From: CAYSJU01 sp964431495
GTDB lineage: Bacteria; Omnitrophota; Gorgyraeia; Tantalellales; Tantalellaceae
Reading direction: 5' to 3'
Assembly (NCBI GenBank): GCA_964431495.1
Contig: CAYSJU010000005.1
Span: 1-64,000 of the forward strand
Length of the DNA stretch: 64,000 bases
A program made the translations under genes and the position numbers. Under the pieces are notes generated by a model, which worked only from the letters and a program-made list of their open reading frames with translations, had not been told where the DNA came from and ran no database searches. Below are positions 49,825 through 58,874 of this stretch, one piece after another; the stretch's first letter is position 1, and each line of letters starts with the position of its first letter.

Positions 49825-51543
49825 ATGAGATGGTCGAAGTCATTCATCCCGACATTAAAAGAAAATCCGCAGGAAGCAGAGGCCGTAAGCCATAAGCTCA
49901 TGGCCCGCGCGGGATTAATAAGAAGACTTACAGCCGGCGCGTATACCTATCTTCCGATGGGGTACAGGTCTCTGCGAAAGGCAGAGAGGATTATACGTGA
50001 AGAGATGAATTCAGCCGGAGCAGTGGAACTGCTGATGCCAGTGCTTCAGCCTCCGGAGTTGTGGAGGAAGACCGGCCGGTATGAACTGATAGGCGATGTT
50101 ATGATAAAGTATGAAGACCGCCATGGCAGGGAAATAGCCCTTGGGCCGACACATGAGGAGGTCGTCACCGATCTCGTTTCCAGAGACATAAGGTCTTACA
50201 GGGAACTCCCACTCATCCTTTACCAGATACAGACAAAATTCCGTGATGAGATAAGGCCGCGATTCGGCGTTATCAGAAGCTGCGAATTCATCATGAAAGA
50301 CGCCTATAGCTTCGATGTTGATAAAGACGGAATGAAAAGAAGTTACGATCTGATGTACAGTGCGTATTGCCGGATATTTGACAGATGTGGCCTGCCGTAT
50401 CTCGCCGTTGAAGCGGATTCCGGTTTAATGGGTGGCGCGGTCTCTCATGAGTTCATGGTGCCTTCGGGAATAGGCGAGGACAGCATAGTCCAATGCACAG
50501 ACTGCGGCTACGCGGCGAGCACTGAGGTCGCTGCGGTTAAAAGCGCTGCAAAGCCGGCCGGTGAAGCCGGGAAGCCTGAGAAGATGGCGGAAGTAAGTAC
50601 TCCTTCAAAAAGTTCGATCGAAGATATCAGCGCTTTTCTGAAGGTGGATCCCAAAAGGATAATAAAGACACTTGTTTATGTGGCAGATGAAAAACCCGTG
50701 GCCGTGCTTATCAGGGGCGATCACGAAGCGAACGGGACCAAGATAAAGAACAAGCTCAAAGCTGCCAGCCTTGAGCTGGCTGACGAGACAAAAGTCATGG
50801 AGGCTACAGGTGGGGCGATGGGCTTTTCCGGGCCGGTGGGGCTTAATATGCCGGTTTTAGCTGATAATGCTCTCAGGGAAATGGTCAATGCGGTGACCGG
50901 TTCAAATGTAAAGGACAAGCACCTTATTAATGTGAATATAGGAAGGGACTTCAAGGTGGGTGAATGGCTCGACGCCAGAATGATCACAATTGGAGACATG
51001 TGCCCGAAATGCGGCGGGAATATAGAGATAAAAAATGCGATCGAGCTCGGGCACACTTTCAAGTTGGGCACAAAATATTCTGAATCCTTGAACGCGAAAT
51101 TCCTTGATGAAAATGGCAAAGAACGGTTCACTGTGATGGGATGTTATGGTATTGGCGTGAACAGGATCCTGGCCGCACTTATTGAACGAAGCAGTGATGA
51201 TGAAGGGATAATATGGCCGGTTAACCTGGCGCCGTGCGAAGTGATTGTAATCCCTGTAAATAAAGACGATGCGCCAGTGGTAAAGGAAGCGGAGAGACTT
51301 TATAAAGAGTTGGTCAGCGCGGGAATCGATGTAATACTGGATGACCGGGATGATAAATCCCCGGGCGTGAAGTTCAAAGACGCTTCTCTTGTAGGTTTTC
51401 CGCTTCAGGTTGTTGTGGGAAAAAGGAGCCTGGACAAGGGGAAGGTCGAGATCAAGGAACGGAAGACCGGAAAGTCCACGCTTGTAAACAAGGATGACGC
51501 CGCACAAGTGGCAAAAGAGATGATCGAAGCGGCTCGTATATGA
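49825..51543 (+). CDS. proS: Prolyl-tRNA synthetase, bacterial type
   Basis: Class II aminoacyl-tRNA synthetase. 572 aa: motif 1 around GAVELLMPVLQP, motif 2 FRDEIRPRFGVIRSCEFIMKD, the YbaK-like editing insertion (about 245-390, with DIS, FLKVDPKRIIKTLVY), motif 3 GCYGIGVNRILAA, and a C-terminal anticodon-binding domain (about 465-572). The insertion deacylates Ala-tRNA(Pro). ATG 49825 follows GCGAGGAG. Confidence 0.97.
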   Translation: MRWSKSFIPTLKENPQEAEAVSHKLMARAGLIRRLTAGAYTYLPMGYRSLRKAERIIREEMNSAGAVELLMPVLQPPELWRKTGRYELIGDVMIKYEDRHGREIALGPTHEEVVTDLVSRDIRSYRELPLILYQIQTKFRDEIRPRFGVIRSCEFIMKDAYSFDVDKDGMKRSYDLMYSAYCRIFDRCGLPYLAVEADSGLMGGAVSHEFMVPSGIGEDSIVQCTDCGYAASTEVAAVKSAAKPAGEAGKPEKMAEVSTPSKSSIEDISAFLKVDPKRIIKTLVYVADEKPVAVLIRGDHEANGTKIKNKLKAASLELADETKVMEATGGAMGFSGPVGLNMPVLADNALREMVNAVTGSNVKDKHLINVNIGRDFKVGEWLDARMITIGDMCPKCGGNIEIKNAIELGHTFKLGTKYSESLNAKFLDENGKERFTVMGCYGIGVNRILAALIERSSDDEGIIWPVNLAPCEVIVIPVNKDDAPVVKEAERLYKELVSAGIDVILDDRDDKSPGVKFKDASLVGFPLQVVVGKRSLDKGKVEIKERKTGKSTLVNKDDAAQVAKEMIEAARI

Positions 51544-51579
51544 TGTGCGATTCCCGCCTGCTGTTAGGATAATAAATAG

Positions 51580-51608
51580 TTGTAAACAGCAAACAATTCT
51601 GTTATAAT
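51580..51608 (+). promoter_or_regulatory. Sigma-70-type promoter for the PilZ gene
   Basis: TTGTAA (51580-51585), 17-nt spacer, perfect TATAAT (51603-51608), 18 nt before the ATG. The predicted start leaves a short leader containing the AAGGAG ribosome-binding site. Confidence 0.7.
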
Positions 51609-51626
51609 CACACCAAAGGAGACATC

Positions 51627-51950
51627 ATGGTGGAAAGAAGAAAATATCATCGGTATGAAGTTTCACACAGGGTGATTTACAGAGACCCTTCGCAAGCCTA
51701 TAAACTGCGGCGCGAAGGCGAGACAGAAACTGTAGATGTGTCAAGGGGCGGAGTGCGGATCAAGCTCAATAATCTGATCACACAAGGAAAGATACTGAAG
51801 CTGAAGATATATAATGCCTCACACAATGAGCCTGTAGATGTCAATGCCAGGGTCGTTTGGGTCAAGAAAGCCACAAGTGATTCCTTTGTGCTTGGATTGG
51901 CATTTACTAATATCGGCTGGATCGAAAGCGATAAGCTTTTCAAACCCTGA
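51627..51950 (+). CDS. PilZ-domain protein (cyclic di-GMP receptor)
   Basis: 107-aa single PilZ domain. RRKYHRYE at 3-10 holds the RxxxR motif and VDVSRGGVRI at 39-48 the (D/N)xSxxG motif, so ligand-binding residues are kept. The rest is a small beta barrel (ILKLKIYNASHNEPVDVNARVVWVKK). It has its own promoter. Its output is unknown. The HD-GYP part of the aroK fusion at 7859 would degrade the ligand, so both ends of a cyclic di-GMP circuit are in the window; no GGDEF synthase was seen. Confidence 0.9.
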   Translation: MVERRKYHRYEVSHRVIYRDPSQAYKLRREGETETVDVSRGGVRIKLNNLITQGKILKLKIYNASHNEPVDVNARVVWVKKATSDSFVLGLAFTNIGWIESDKLFKP

Positions 51951-51971
51951 ACACCTGCCATTATTAATGTG

Positions 51972-52000
51972 TTGACATCTTAATAATAATATTGTATTTT
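51972..52000 (+). promoter_or_regulatory. Sigma-70-type promoter for rimP-nusA-infB
   Basis: Perfect TTGACA (51972-51977), 17-nt spacer, TATTTT (51995-52000). A start near 52007 would give a leader of about 64 nt that contains the terminator hairpin at 52021-52051. Confidence 0.65.
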
Positions 52001-52020
52001 AGTTAGAGTGTGCATTAATG

Positions 52021-52051
52021 AATAAGTGGGCTTATGCCCGCTTATTTTTTT
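52021..52051 (+). terminator. Intrinsic terminator in the rimP leader (probable attenuator)
   Basis: Stem AATAAGTGGGC (52021-52031), loop TTAT, GCCCGCTTATT (52036-52046) with one G-U pair, then seven T (52045-52051). It sits between the rimP promoter and the AGGAG before rimP, so it can end transcripts from that promoter as well as those from the PilZ gene. In Bacillus subtilis the equivalent operon is controlled by NusA-dependent termination in its leader. Confidence 0.8.
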
Positions 52052-52070
52052 ATCCGCCCAGGAGAAATAA

Positions 52071-52535
52071 ATGGTGAAGAAAGATATACCTAAAGAACTG
52101 ACTACGCATATTGACGAAGAAGCCGAGAGGATAAATTATCGGATCGTTGATATTCAGGTCAAAGGCCGTGATTCTTTATTAATGGAGATCGTTCTGGACA
52201 AAGAGGGAGGCATTTCGCTGGATGAATGTAGCGACTTCAACAGGAACATCACATCATGGATCGAGAAATGCGGGGTGTTCGACGGCCCATATGTATTGGA
52301 TGTGTGCTCGCCGGGACTGGACCGCAAGCTTAAAAGTGGCAGGGAGTTCCTTTGGGCCGAAGGAAAAGAGGTCGTGATCACTACGCACGAACATGTTGAC
52401 GGCAAAAAGGAGATAGTAGGCAGACTTTTAGAGTCGGACGATGACGGAAAAGTGGTTATAAAAAAGAAAGACGGGAGCACTATCCGCGTAGAGAGAGCAA
52501 TTATAGCAAATGCCAAGCTTCATGCGGAAATATAG
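52071..52535 (+). CDS. rimP: Ribosome maturation factor RimP
   Basis: Needed for 30S subunit assembly. 154 aa with the two-domain RimP layout: N-terminal alpha-beta domain (about 8-85, ISLDECSDFNRNITSWIEK and VLDVCSPGLDRKL) and a C-terminal Sm-like barrel (about 90-150). ATG 52071 follows AGGAG. First gene of rimP-nusA-infB, a very conserved order. Confidence 0.96.
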   Translation: MVKKDIPKELTTHIDEEAERINYRIVDIQVKGRDSLLMEIVLDKEGGISLDECSDFNRNITSWIEKCGVFDGPYVLDVCSPGLDRKLKSGREFLWAEGKEVVITTHEHVDGKKEIVGRLLESDDDGKVVIKKKDGSTIRVERAIIANAKLHAEI

Positions 52536-52564
52536 AAAAAAGCAAAATTTTACGGAGAATGATT

Positions 52565-53947
52565 ATGAGCATGGAACTTTTGACGGCGCTGGAAAGACTG
52601 GAGAGAGAGAAAGGCATAAGTAAAGAGGTGTTATTCGCTGCGATAGAAAGCGCGCTGACAAGCGCGGCAGTGAAGATCATCGGCGAGAGGGATGTTGCCA
52701 AAGAGGATATTACTGTCAAGGTAAACAAGGAGACAGGTGATATCAAGGTCTATAAAGGCGATGAAGAAGTGAAAAGCGAACAGTTCGGACGCATAGCGGC
52801 TCAGACAGCTAAACAGGTGATAATACAGAAGATCAGAGAGGCTGAACGAGATGTAATATCGGAAAAATATCTTCAGATGGAAGGATCGATAATAAGCGGG
52901 TCAGTTCATCGGTTCGAGAAAGGGAATATAATAATCGAGCTGAGTGACACGGAAGCAATACTCCCCAAGTCGGAACAAATGCCACGTGAAAGGTTTCGAC
53001 AGGGCGAGATAATAAGGGCGTATCTTCTGAAAGTCGAAAAGAAGACAGGGGGAGTTCATATCATAATGTCCCGTTCCAACCCAGGATTCATCAAAAAACT
53101 GTTTGAACTGGAAGTTCCGGAGATATCGCAGGGTATAGTGGGGATTAAAGCAGTAGCCCGGGAGGCTGGAGAGAGGACAAAAATAGCGGTTTATTCCAAA
53201 GAGGAAAAGATCGATGCTGTAGGGGCATGCGTTGGCATGCGCGGGTCCAGAGTGAAAGAGATAGTAAAAGAACTGTCTGGTGAAAGGATCGATATAGTGC
53301 GCTGGAGTGACGATATCAGGGAATATGTCAAAGCGGCTGTGGGGCTGGTTGAAATATACAATATAGAGATCGACAGAGAAAATAAAGAGGTAAAGCTTAC
53401 TGTGTCCAAGGACCAGCTGGCCCTGCTGATCGGAAAAAAAGGCAGGAACATCCGGCTTGCTTCCAGACTTCTGGGATGGGAACTCAAGGCCGAAGCCGTA
53501 GTAGTGGTGGAGGGGACGGATATTCCGATATCGAAAATTCCTGATATTGATGAAGAGACCATCAAGCGTCTTGAGGCGGCCGACTGTAGTAATGTCTCCC
53601 AGCTGTTGGAGCTTGATGTCGAGGGACTGGCTGAGATCGAAGGCATTACCGAAGAAGTCGCGGAAAAATTGATTACCGTATGCGGAGAGGCCATGGAAGA
53701 TATCATAAGAGAGCAGGAAGAAGCCGGTGAGGCTGAAGGCGAAACCGTTTCCGTGGAAGAGGAGGCTCCAGAGGAAGCGGGTGAAGAGGAAGGCGGAGAA
53801 GAGGTAGCGGAAGAGCCGGAAGATATTCCCGAAAAAGAGGGAGCGGTTGAAGAGGAAGCTGAAGAAGATGAAGCGTCGGAAGAGCCGGAAGAAGAGGAAA
53901 CGGAGAAAACTTCAGATTCAGATAAAGAATCGAACAATGAACAGTAA
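52565..53947 (+). CDS. nusA: Transcription termination/antitermination factor NusA
   Basis: RNA polymerase-associated factor. ATG 52565 is preferred over 52559 because GGAG at 52554-52557 is then properly spaced; 460 aa. N-terminal polymerase-binding domain (1-125), S1 (about 130-200), two KH domains (about 200-345: GACVGMRGSRVKEIVKEL and LIGKKGRNIRLASRLLGWEL), then one helix-hairpin-helix-like repeat (about 355-405) and a tail of 55 mostly Glu residues. The acidic tail is unusual in length and composition. NusA may regulate its own operon through the leader terminator. Confidence 0.96.
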   Translation: MSMELLTALERLEREKGISKEVLFAAIESALTSAAVKIIGERDVAKEDITVKVNKETGDIKVYKGDEEVKSEQFGRIAAQTAKQVIIQKIREAERDVISEKYLQMEGSIISGSVHRFEKGNIIIELSDTEAILPKSEQMPRERFRQGEIIRAYLLKVEKKTGGVHIIMSRSNPGFIKKLFELEVPEISQGIVGIKAVAREAGERTKIAVYSKEEKIDAVGACVGMRGSRVKEIVKELSGERIDIVRWSDDIREYVKAAVGLVEIYNIEIDRENKEVKLTVSKDQLALLIGKKGRNIRLASRLLGWELKAEAVVVVEGTDIPISKIPDIDEETIKRLEAADCSNVSQLLELDVEGLAEIEGITEEVAEKLITVCGEAMEDIIREQEEAGEAEGETVSVEEEAPEEAGEEEGGEEVAEEPEDIPEKEGAVEEEAEEDEASEEPEEEETEKTSDSDKESNNEQ

Positions 53948-53959
53948 AGCGGGTGAAAC

Positions 53960-56401
53960 ATGTCGATAAAGGTCCGTGATCTGGCAAAAGAGCTTGGTGT
54001 AGTGAGCGAGGAGCTGATAGAAGCCCTGAACAGGCTTTATGTGGAAGTGGATGACGAGAAAAGCAGTGTGGATGATAAGATCGCGGATCTTATGCGCGTC
54101 AAACTCGGTATGTCAAAGCCAGCCGCGAAGAAGACAAAAAAAGAGGAAAAACAGCCCCGGGTCAAGGGAAAAGGAAAGGCAGAGAAAAAGGTCAAAGAGC
54201 CGGCCAAAAAGAAAAAGGACGCGAAGAAAACCGGGAAGAAGGTAAAAACAGCTGAGGTTAAAGCTGAAAAACCCAGGCCGGCCAAAAAGAAAAAGGCTGA
54301 AGCAGCGCCACCTAAACCTGAAAAGGTCCAAGAGGAAGTCAAAAAGTCCCCAAAAACAGTGGATGCAAAGAAGCCGCAGCTAAAGGAGATGAAGAAAGTT
54401 ATCGTTGTAAAGCATGCCGCTGTGAAGGATGTTGTGAAGAGCAGGGAGGAGGTCCAGAAGCAAGAGAAGGACCGTGTCACGGACAAAAAAGAAAAAAAGC
54501 CGCGTTCGGAAGGCAAAAGGCCTATCACAGGTATCAGGAAAAGGCCGCCGGCCAGGAGGGTCACAAGGGTCACCACGAGATATACCCTGGCAGGGAAAAA
54601 GACCGAAATCGCGTACGAGGAGATCAAACCCTATGAAGGAACGGAGCTTAAAAAAATACAGCTGCAGGTCCCGATCAGCATCAGGGCCCTGGCCGTGAAG
54701 GTGAATAAACGTCCGAATGATCTTATTCAATATATGATGCGGAAAAAAATACTGGTCAGCATAAACCAGGACCTGGAGGAATCTGTTGTCCGCGACCTTT
54801 TAAAGGACCTCGGCTATGAGTTGGAACTCCTGCGCACTATTGAAGAGGACCTAATGGCGGAACACCGGGAACAGGAAAAAGCCGGTACTGAATCGCGCGC
54901 CGCAGTTGTCACTTTTATGGGGCATGTTGATCACGGCAAGACATCCCTTTTGGACTATATACGCAAGACCATGGTGACAAAAAAAGAGAAAGGCGGGATA
55001 ACTCAGCATATAGGAGCGTATAAGGTGGAAACGTCAAAAGGATCGGTAACGTTCCTGGATACGCCCGGGCATGAGGCGTTCACGGCGATGAGGGCGAGAG
55101 GGGCTAACGCTACTGATGTTGTGGTGCTTGTGGTCGCCGCTGACGACGGAGTGATGCCACAGACCAAAGAGGCCATTGATCACGCCCGCGCAGCGGACGT
55201 TCCTATCGTCGTAGCGGTCAACAAGTGCGATCTCCCGGGAGCTAATCCGGATAAAGTGAAGATAGCTTTGCAACGGGAGAAACTTGTCGCTGAAGATCTT
55301 GGCGGAAAAACCGTTGTGGTGGAAGTGTCGGCAAAAACGGGGCAGGGTATAGATGATCTTGTTGAAATGCTCATGTTGGAAACAGAACTTCTTGAGTTAA
55401 AGGCAAATCCCGGCCTGAGAGCCAGGGGCGTGGTGATAGAAGGCAAAAAAACGTCGGGGCACGGGGTGGCTGCTACGGTTCTGGTAAAAAACGGCACTTT
55501 AAGGGTTGGGGATATAACCTTCAGCGGTATTTACTATGGGAAAGTAAAGGCGATGATCAATGATCGCGGTGAACGCATGACAGAAGCCCCGCCGTCCACC
55601 CCGGTCGAGATATTCGGCCTGCAGGGGGTGCCCGAAGCCGGAGATGAATTTTTTGTCGTAAAGGACGAAAAGAAAGCAAAGACCCTGGCGCTTTTGAAGC
55701 AGGGCGAGAGCAAGAAAAGCAGGATGACAGGGAGTCAGAGGATCACCCTTGAAGATTTTCACAGCCGCGTTCTGGGAGGCGACATCAAAGAACTTAAAAT
55801 AATACTGAAGGCCGATGTCCAGGGTTCAGTTGAGGCCATTACGCAGTCGCTTGAGAACCTTTCGACCGAGGAAGTCAAAGTCAGCTTTGCGCATAGCATG
55901 GTCGGAGAAGTGAATGAATCGGATGTTATGCTCGCGGTCGTCTCCAACGCCGTTATCATCGGGTTCAACGTGAAATTCGAGCCAAAAGCGGCGACTCTGG
56001 CGAAACAGGAAAAAATAGATGTACATATCTATGATGTGATATATGAAGCCATAAGCGACGTGAAAGCCGCGATGGAGGGGCTGCTGGAACCGATCGAGCG
56101 TGAGGCGCTGCAGGGGACAGCGCAGGTCAAGGAAGTCTTTCCCATGAAGGGCGGAAAGGCCGCAGGCTGTATGATAACCAAGGGTGTAGTTCACCGCAAG
56201 GACCGTATAAGGGTGAAGAGGGCCAAAGAGGTGATCTTTAAGGGCGAAATATCGTCTTTGAGAAGGTTTAAGGACGATGTCAGGGAAGTTAAAGAAGGAT
56301 TCGAGTGCGGTATATCACTGCATAACTTCAATAATATGAATTCCGGTGATATTATCGAGGCTTATATCATCGAAAAGGTCGCAAGAAGACTGGAGAAATA
56401 G
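53960..56401 (+). CDS. infB: Translation initiation factor IF-2
   Basis: GTPase that places initiator tRNA on the 30S subunit. 813 aa: a small N-terminal IF2N domain (1-55, VRDLAKELGVVSEELIEALN), a Lys/Ala/Pro-rich linker (about 56-200), a second IF2N-like domain (about 230-295), the G domain (about 313-480; GHVDHGKT near 321, DTPGHEAFTAMRARG, NKCD), then domains II-IV (to 813), ending in the fMet-tRNA-binding domain. ATG 53960, 12 nt after nusA. rbfA and truB, often next, are absent. Confidence 0.97.
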   Translation: MSIKVRDLAKELGVVSEELIEALNRLYVEVDDEKSSVDDKIADLMRVKLGMSKPAAKKTKKEEKQPRVKGKGKAEKKVKEPAKKKKDAKKTGKKVKTAEVKAEKPRPAKKKKAEAAPPKPEKVQEEVKKSPKTVDAKKPQLKEMKKVIVVKHAAVKDVVKSREEVQKQEKDRVTDKKEKKPRSEGKRPITGIRKRPPARRVTRVTTRYTLAGKKTEIAYEEIKPYEGTELKKIQLQVPISIRALAVKVNKRPNDLIQYMMRKKILVSINQDLEESVVRDLLKDLGYELELLRTIEEDLMAEHREQEKAGTESRAAVVTFMGHVDHGKTSLLDYIRKTMVTKKEKGGITQHIGAYKVETSKGSVTFLDTPGHEAFTAMRARGANATDVVVLVVAADDGVMPQTKEAIDHARAADVPIVVAVNKCDLPGANPDKVKIALQREKLVAEDLGGKTVVVEVSAKTGQGIDDLVEMLMLETELLELKANPGLRARGVVIEGKKTSGHGVAATVLVKNGTLRVGDITFSGIYYGKVKAMINDRGERMTEAPPSTPVEIFGLQGVPEAGDEFFVVKDEKKAKTLALLKQGESKKSRMTGSQRITLEDFHSRVLGGDIKELKIILKADVQGSVEAITQSLENLSTEEVKVSFAHSMVGEVNESDVMLAVVSNAVIIGFNVKFEPKAATLAKQEKIDVHIYDVIYEAISDVKAAMEGLLEPIEREALQGTAQVKEVFPMKGGKAAGCMITKGVVHRKDRIRVKRAKEVIFKGEISSLRRFKDDVREVKEGFECGISLHNFNNMNSGDIIEAYIIEKVARRLEK

Positions 56402-56416
56402 GGCTAAAGAGGCGGT

Positions 56417-57406
56417 ATGCGGAAGAATATCTTAAGCGGGATGAGGCCGACCGGCAAGCTTCATCTGGGACACCTGTTAGGGGCGTTGAATAACTGGGTC
56501 AAACTCCAGGAAGAGTATGATTGCCTGTTCATGGTAGCTGACTGGCACGCCCTGATGAGCGAGTACGAAAAGCCTTCTGACATTAAACAGAACAGCTTTG
56601 AGATCGTCAAGGACTGGATCTCCTGTGGCATAGATCCTGAAAGAAGCGTAATTTTCATCCAGAGCATGGTACCGGAACATCTTGAGCTGGCAATGGTGTT
56701 CTCGCTCCTGACACCCCTGGGATGGCTGGAGCGCTGTACAACATACAAAGAACAACTCAGGGAGATCAAAGGCCGCATGCTCGCTACTTACGGATTTCTG
56801 GGGTATCCCGTTCTCCAGGCCGCGGATATAGCTCTTTATAACGCGCATTATGTTCCCGTGGGAGTGGACCAGCTGCCGCACCTGGAACTGGCCAGGGAAA
56901 TAATAAGGAAATTCCATAAGCTTTACAAAAAACAGATATTTGAAGAACCGGAACCAATGCTGACAGAGACTTCCAGAGTGGTGGGGTTGGATAACAGGAA
57001 AATGTCCAAAAGTTATAATAATTTCATCGCGCTCTCGGACAACCCTGATATGGTCAGAAAAAAAGTTTACAGCATGTATACCGACCCCGACAGGGTTCGC
57101 GCCGATATTCCCGGCAAAGTGAACGGGAACCCCGTGTTTGTTTACCACGATCTTTTTAACCCGAACAGGGAAGAGGTCGCTGATCTCAAGAGGCGTTATA
57201 AAAAGGGCGAAGTCGGGGATGTAGAGGTGAAAAAGAAGCTGAGCGTCGCCTTGAACGGATTTCTGGAACCGATCCGGGAGGTGAGGGGTGGGCTGTCAGA
57301 CGAGTATGTTCATGAGATCCTGATCCAGGGCGCTGAAAAAGCCCGCAGTATCGCAAAAAAAACCATGATCAAGGTCAAAAAATGCCTTCACCAGGTAATC
57401 GGGTGA
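56417..57406 (+). CDS. trpS: Tryptophanyl-tRNA synthetase
   Basis: Class I aminoacyl-tRNA synthetase. 329 aa: SGMRPTGKLHLGHLLGALNNW with the HIGH motif as HLGH, the GYPVLQAADIALY substrate segment, GVDQLPHLELAREI, and KMSKS near 195. ATG 56417. It stands directly between infB and scpA, all on one strand. Confidence 0.97.
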   Translation: MRKNILSGMRPTGKLHLGHLLGALNNWVKLQEEYDCLFMVADWHALMSEYEKPSDIKQNSFEIVKDWISCGIDPERSVIFIQSMVPEHLELAMVFSLLTPLGWLERCTTYKEQLREIKGRMLATYGFLGYPVLQAADIALYNAHYVPVGVDQLPHLELAREIIRKFHKLYKKQIFEEPEPMLTETSRVVGLDNRKMSKSYNNFIALSDNPDMVRKKVYSMYTDPDRVRADIPGKVNGNPVFVYHDLFNPNREEVADLKRRYKKGEVGDVEVKKKLSVALNGFLEPIREVRGGLSDEYVHEILIQGAEKARSIAKKTMIKVKKCLHQVIG

Positions 57407-57423
57407 TCAGGGAGAGATGATCG

Positions 57424-58167
57424 ATGACATACAAGGTCAAACTTAATTTCTTCGAAGGTCCGCTGGACCTGTTGTTATTTCTGATCAAAAAAGAGCGGAT
57501 CGATATCTATGATATACCGATCGCCAGGATCACCGAACAGTATCTGGCTTATCTGGAGCTTATGAAGCTGCTCGATCTAAGCATAGCCGGAGAGTTTCTG
57601 GTAATGGCGGCGACCCTGATGCATATCAAGAGCAAGATGCTGCTGCCTCCCGAGGAAGGCCAGGAAGAGGAAGAACTGGAAGACCCCAGGGAAGAGCTTG
57701 TCCGGAAACTGCTGGAATACAAAAAATTCAAAGAAGCGTCGGCGCGGCTGCAGGAGATGAGGGATGAGACCAAAGGGATATTCCTGCGTAAAGGAAGCGG
57801 CGAAAAAGAGAAGTTTTTTGCGGGTGAAGAAGAGGGGTATTTCGAGGCCAGCCTGTTCGATCTGATAAGCGCGTTCAGAAAGGTCCTGAAGAACATCCCA
57901 AAAGAGAAGTTCCATGCGGTAATAAAGAACAAGTTTAGCGTTAGCGATAAGATCCATTATATATATCACATGCTTGCCGGAAAGCCCAGTATAAGTTTTT
58001 TGGAACTGTTCAGGGCGGCTGCAAGCAAAGACGAAATAATCGCGACTTTTTTGGCGATACTAGAACTCATGAAGCTCAGAGAGATCATCGCTGCGCAGAA
58101 GACCTTTTTCGGCGAGATCGAAATTATCAGGAACCCGGAGCTGGTTAATATAGTTCAGAGTTCGTAG
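57424..58167 (+). CDS. scpA: Segregation and condensation protein A
   Basis: Kleisin subunit of the SMC-ScpAB chromosome-condensing complex. 247 aa: N-terminal YKVKLNFFEGPLDLLLFLIKKERIDIYDIPIARITEQY, a glutamate-rich middle (EGQEEEELEDPREE), and a C-terminal winged-helix (about 180-245). ATG 57424 follows GGGAGAGATG. Its last codons and stop lie in a heptamer array. Confidence 0.95.
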   Translation: MTYKVKLNFFEGPLDLLLFLIKKERIDIYDIPIARITEQYLAYLELMKLLDLSIAGEFLVMAATLMHIKSKMLLPPEEGQEEEELEDPREELVRKLLEYKKFKEASARLQEMRDETKGIFLRKGSGEKEKFFAGEEEGYFEASLFDLISAFRKVLKNIPKEKFHAVIKNKFSVSDKIHYIYHMLAGKPSISFLELFRAAASKDEIIATFLAILELMKLREIIAAQKTFFGEIEIIRNPELVNIVQSS

Positions 58168-58236
58168 TTGGCGAGAGATGCAATATTTGCGCGTACTTAT
58201 TAACTACGAAGTACGAACTTCCAACTACGAACAGAC
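58152..58236. repeat. Heptamer-array element, scpA-scpB junction (locus J)
   Basis: Left units AGTTCAG, AGTTCGT, AGTTGGC (58152-58172), which include the scpA stop TAG (58165-58167). Right units AACTACG, AAGTACG, AACTTCC, AACTACG, AACAGAC (58202-58236), partly the reverse complement of the left. Confidence 0.75.
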
Positions 58237-58260
58237 GTGGGGTTAAACGACAGGTAATAA

Positions 58261-58860
58261 ATGGAGAATATTCAGAGAATTAAAAATATTATCGAAGCGC
58301 TGCTGATCGTTTCCGAGTCAGGATTAAGCCGTAAGGAGATACAGGAAATAATAGGGGATGTGAAATACGGGGAAGTAGAGGAAGGGATCAGCCATTTAAA
58401 AGAAGAGTACAGCCGGGATGATAGAGCTTTCAATATCGCGGAAATAGCTGGGAAGTGCCGTATCGTCACGAAGTCGGAATACATGCCATGGGTAAGCAAT
58501 CTTTACCAGCCCGAGCCGGACCGGCTGACAGGTCCTTCCCTCGAGACTCTTGCTATCATCGCGTACAAGCAGCCGGTCACGCGAGCCGAAATAGAAAAGG
58601 TCCGCGGCGTTAACGTGGGCGGGGTACTCAAGACCATTCTCGAAAAAGACCTTATCCAGATAAGGGGCAGAAAAGACGCGGTGGGAAAACCGCTAATTTA
58701 CGGGACCACGGGGAAATTTCTGGAATTATTCGGATTGAACTCCCTGGATGATCTGCCGGCGTTGCGTGACTTCAGTGAAGAAGACCTGGATTACGGGAAA
58801 ATCCGTGACCAGGTCGAGGTAGAAGAAACACAACAAGACCACAGTGCCGAGAGCAAGTAA
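58261..58860 (+). CDS. scpB: Segregation and condensation protein B
   Basis: Winged-helix partner of ScpA in the SMC complex. 199 aa: two winged-helix units, IEALLIVSESGLSRKEIQEII near the start and the signature LSLETLAIIAYKQPVTRAEIE-type segment (SLETLAIIAYKQPVTRAEI) near 95, with VLKTILEKDLIQIRGRKDAVGKP. ATG 58261. pheA begins 14 nt later. Confidence 0.95.
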   Translation: MENIQRIKNIIEALLIVSESGLSRKEIQEIIGDVKYGEVEEGISHLKEEYSRDDRAFNIAEIAGKCRIVTKSEYMPWVSNLYQPEPDRLTGPSLETLAIIAYKQPVTRAEIEKVRGVNVGGVLKTILEKDLIQIRGRKDAVGKPLIYGTTGKFLELFGLNSLDDLPALRDFSEEDLDYGKIRDQVEVEETQQDHSAESK

Positions 58861-58874
58861 AAGGGTGTGATATT

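Noticed and set aside
52018..52077. Possible 19-codon leader peptide (MNKWAYARLF...) in the rimP leader
   Set aside because: It runs through the terminator hairpin and ends over the rimP start, but has no ribosome-binding site and no run of regulatory codons; likely chance.
53191..53961. 256-codon minus-strand frame rich in Ser, opposite nusA
   Set aside because: It is the antisense of the Glu-rich NusA tail; GAA/GAG codons read as TTC/CTC/TCT on the other strand give Ser-rich frames. No ribosome-binding site or homology.
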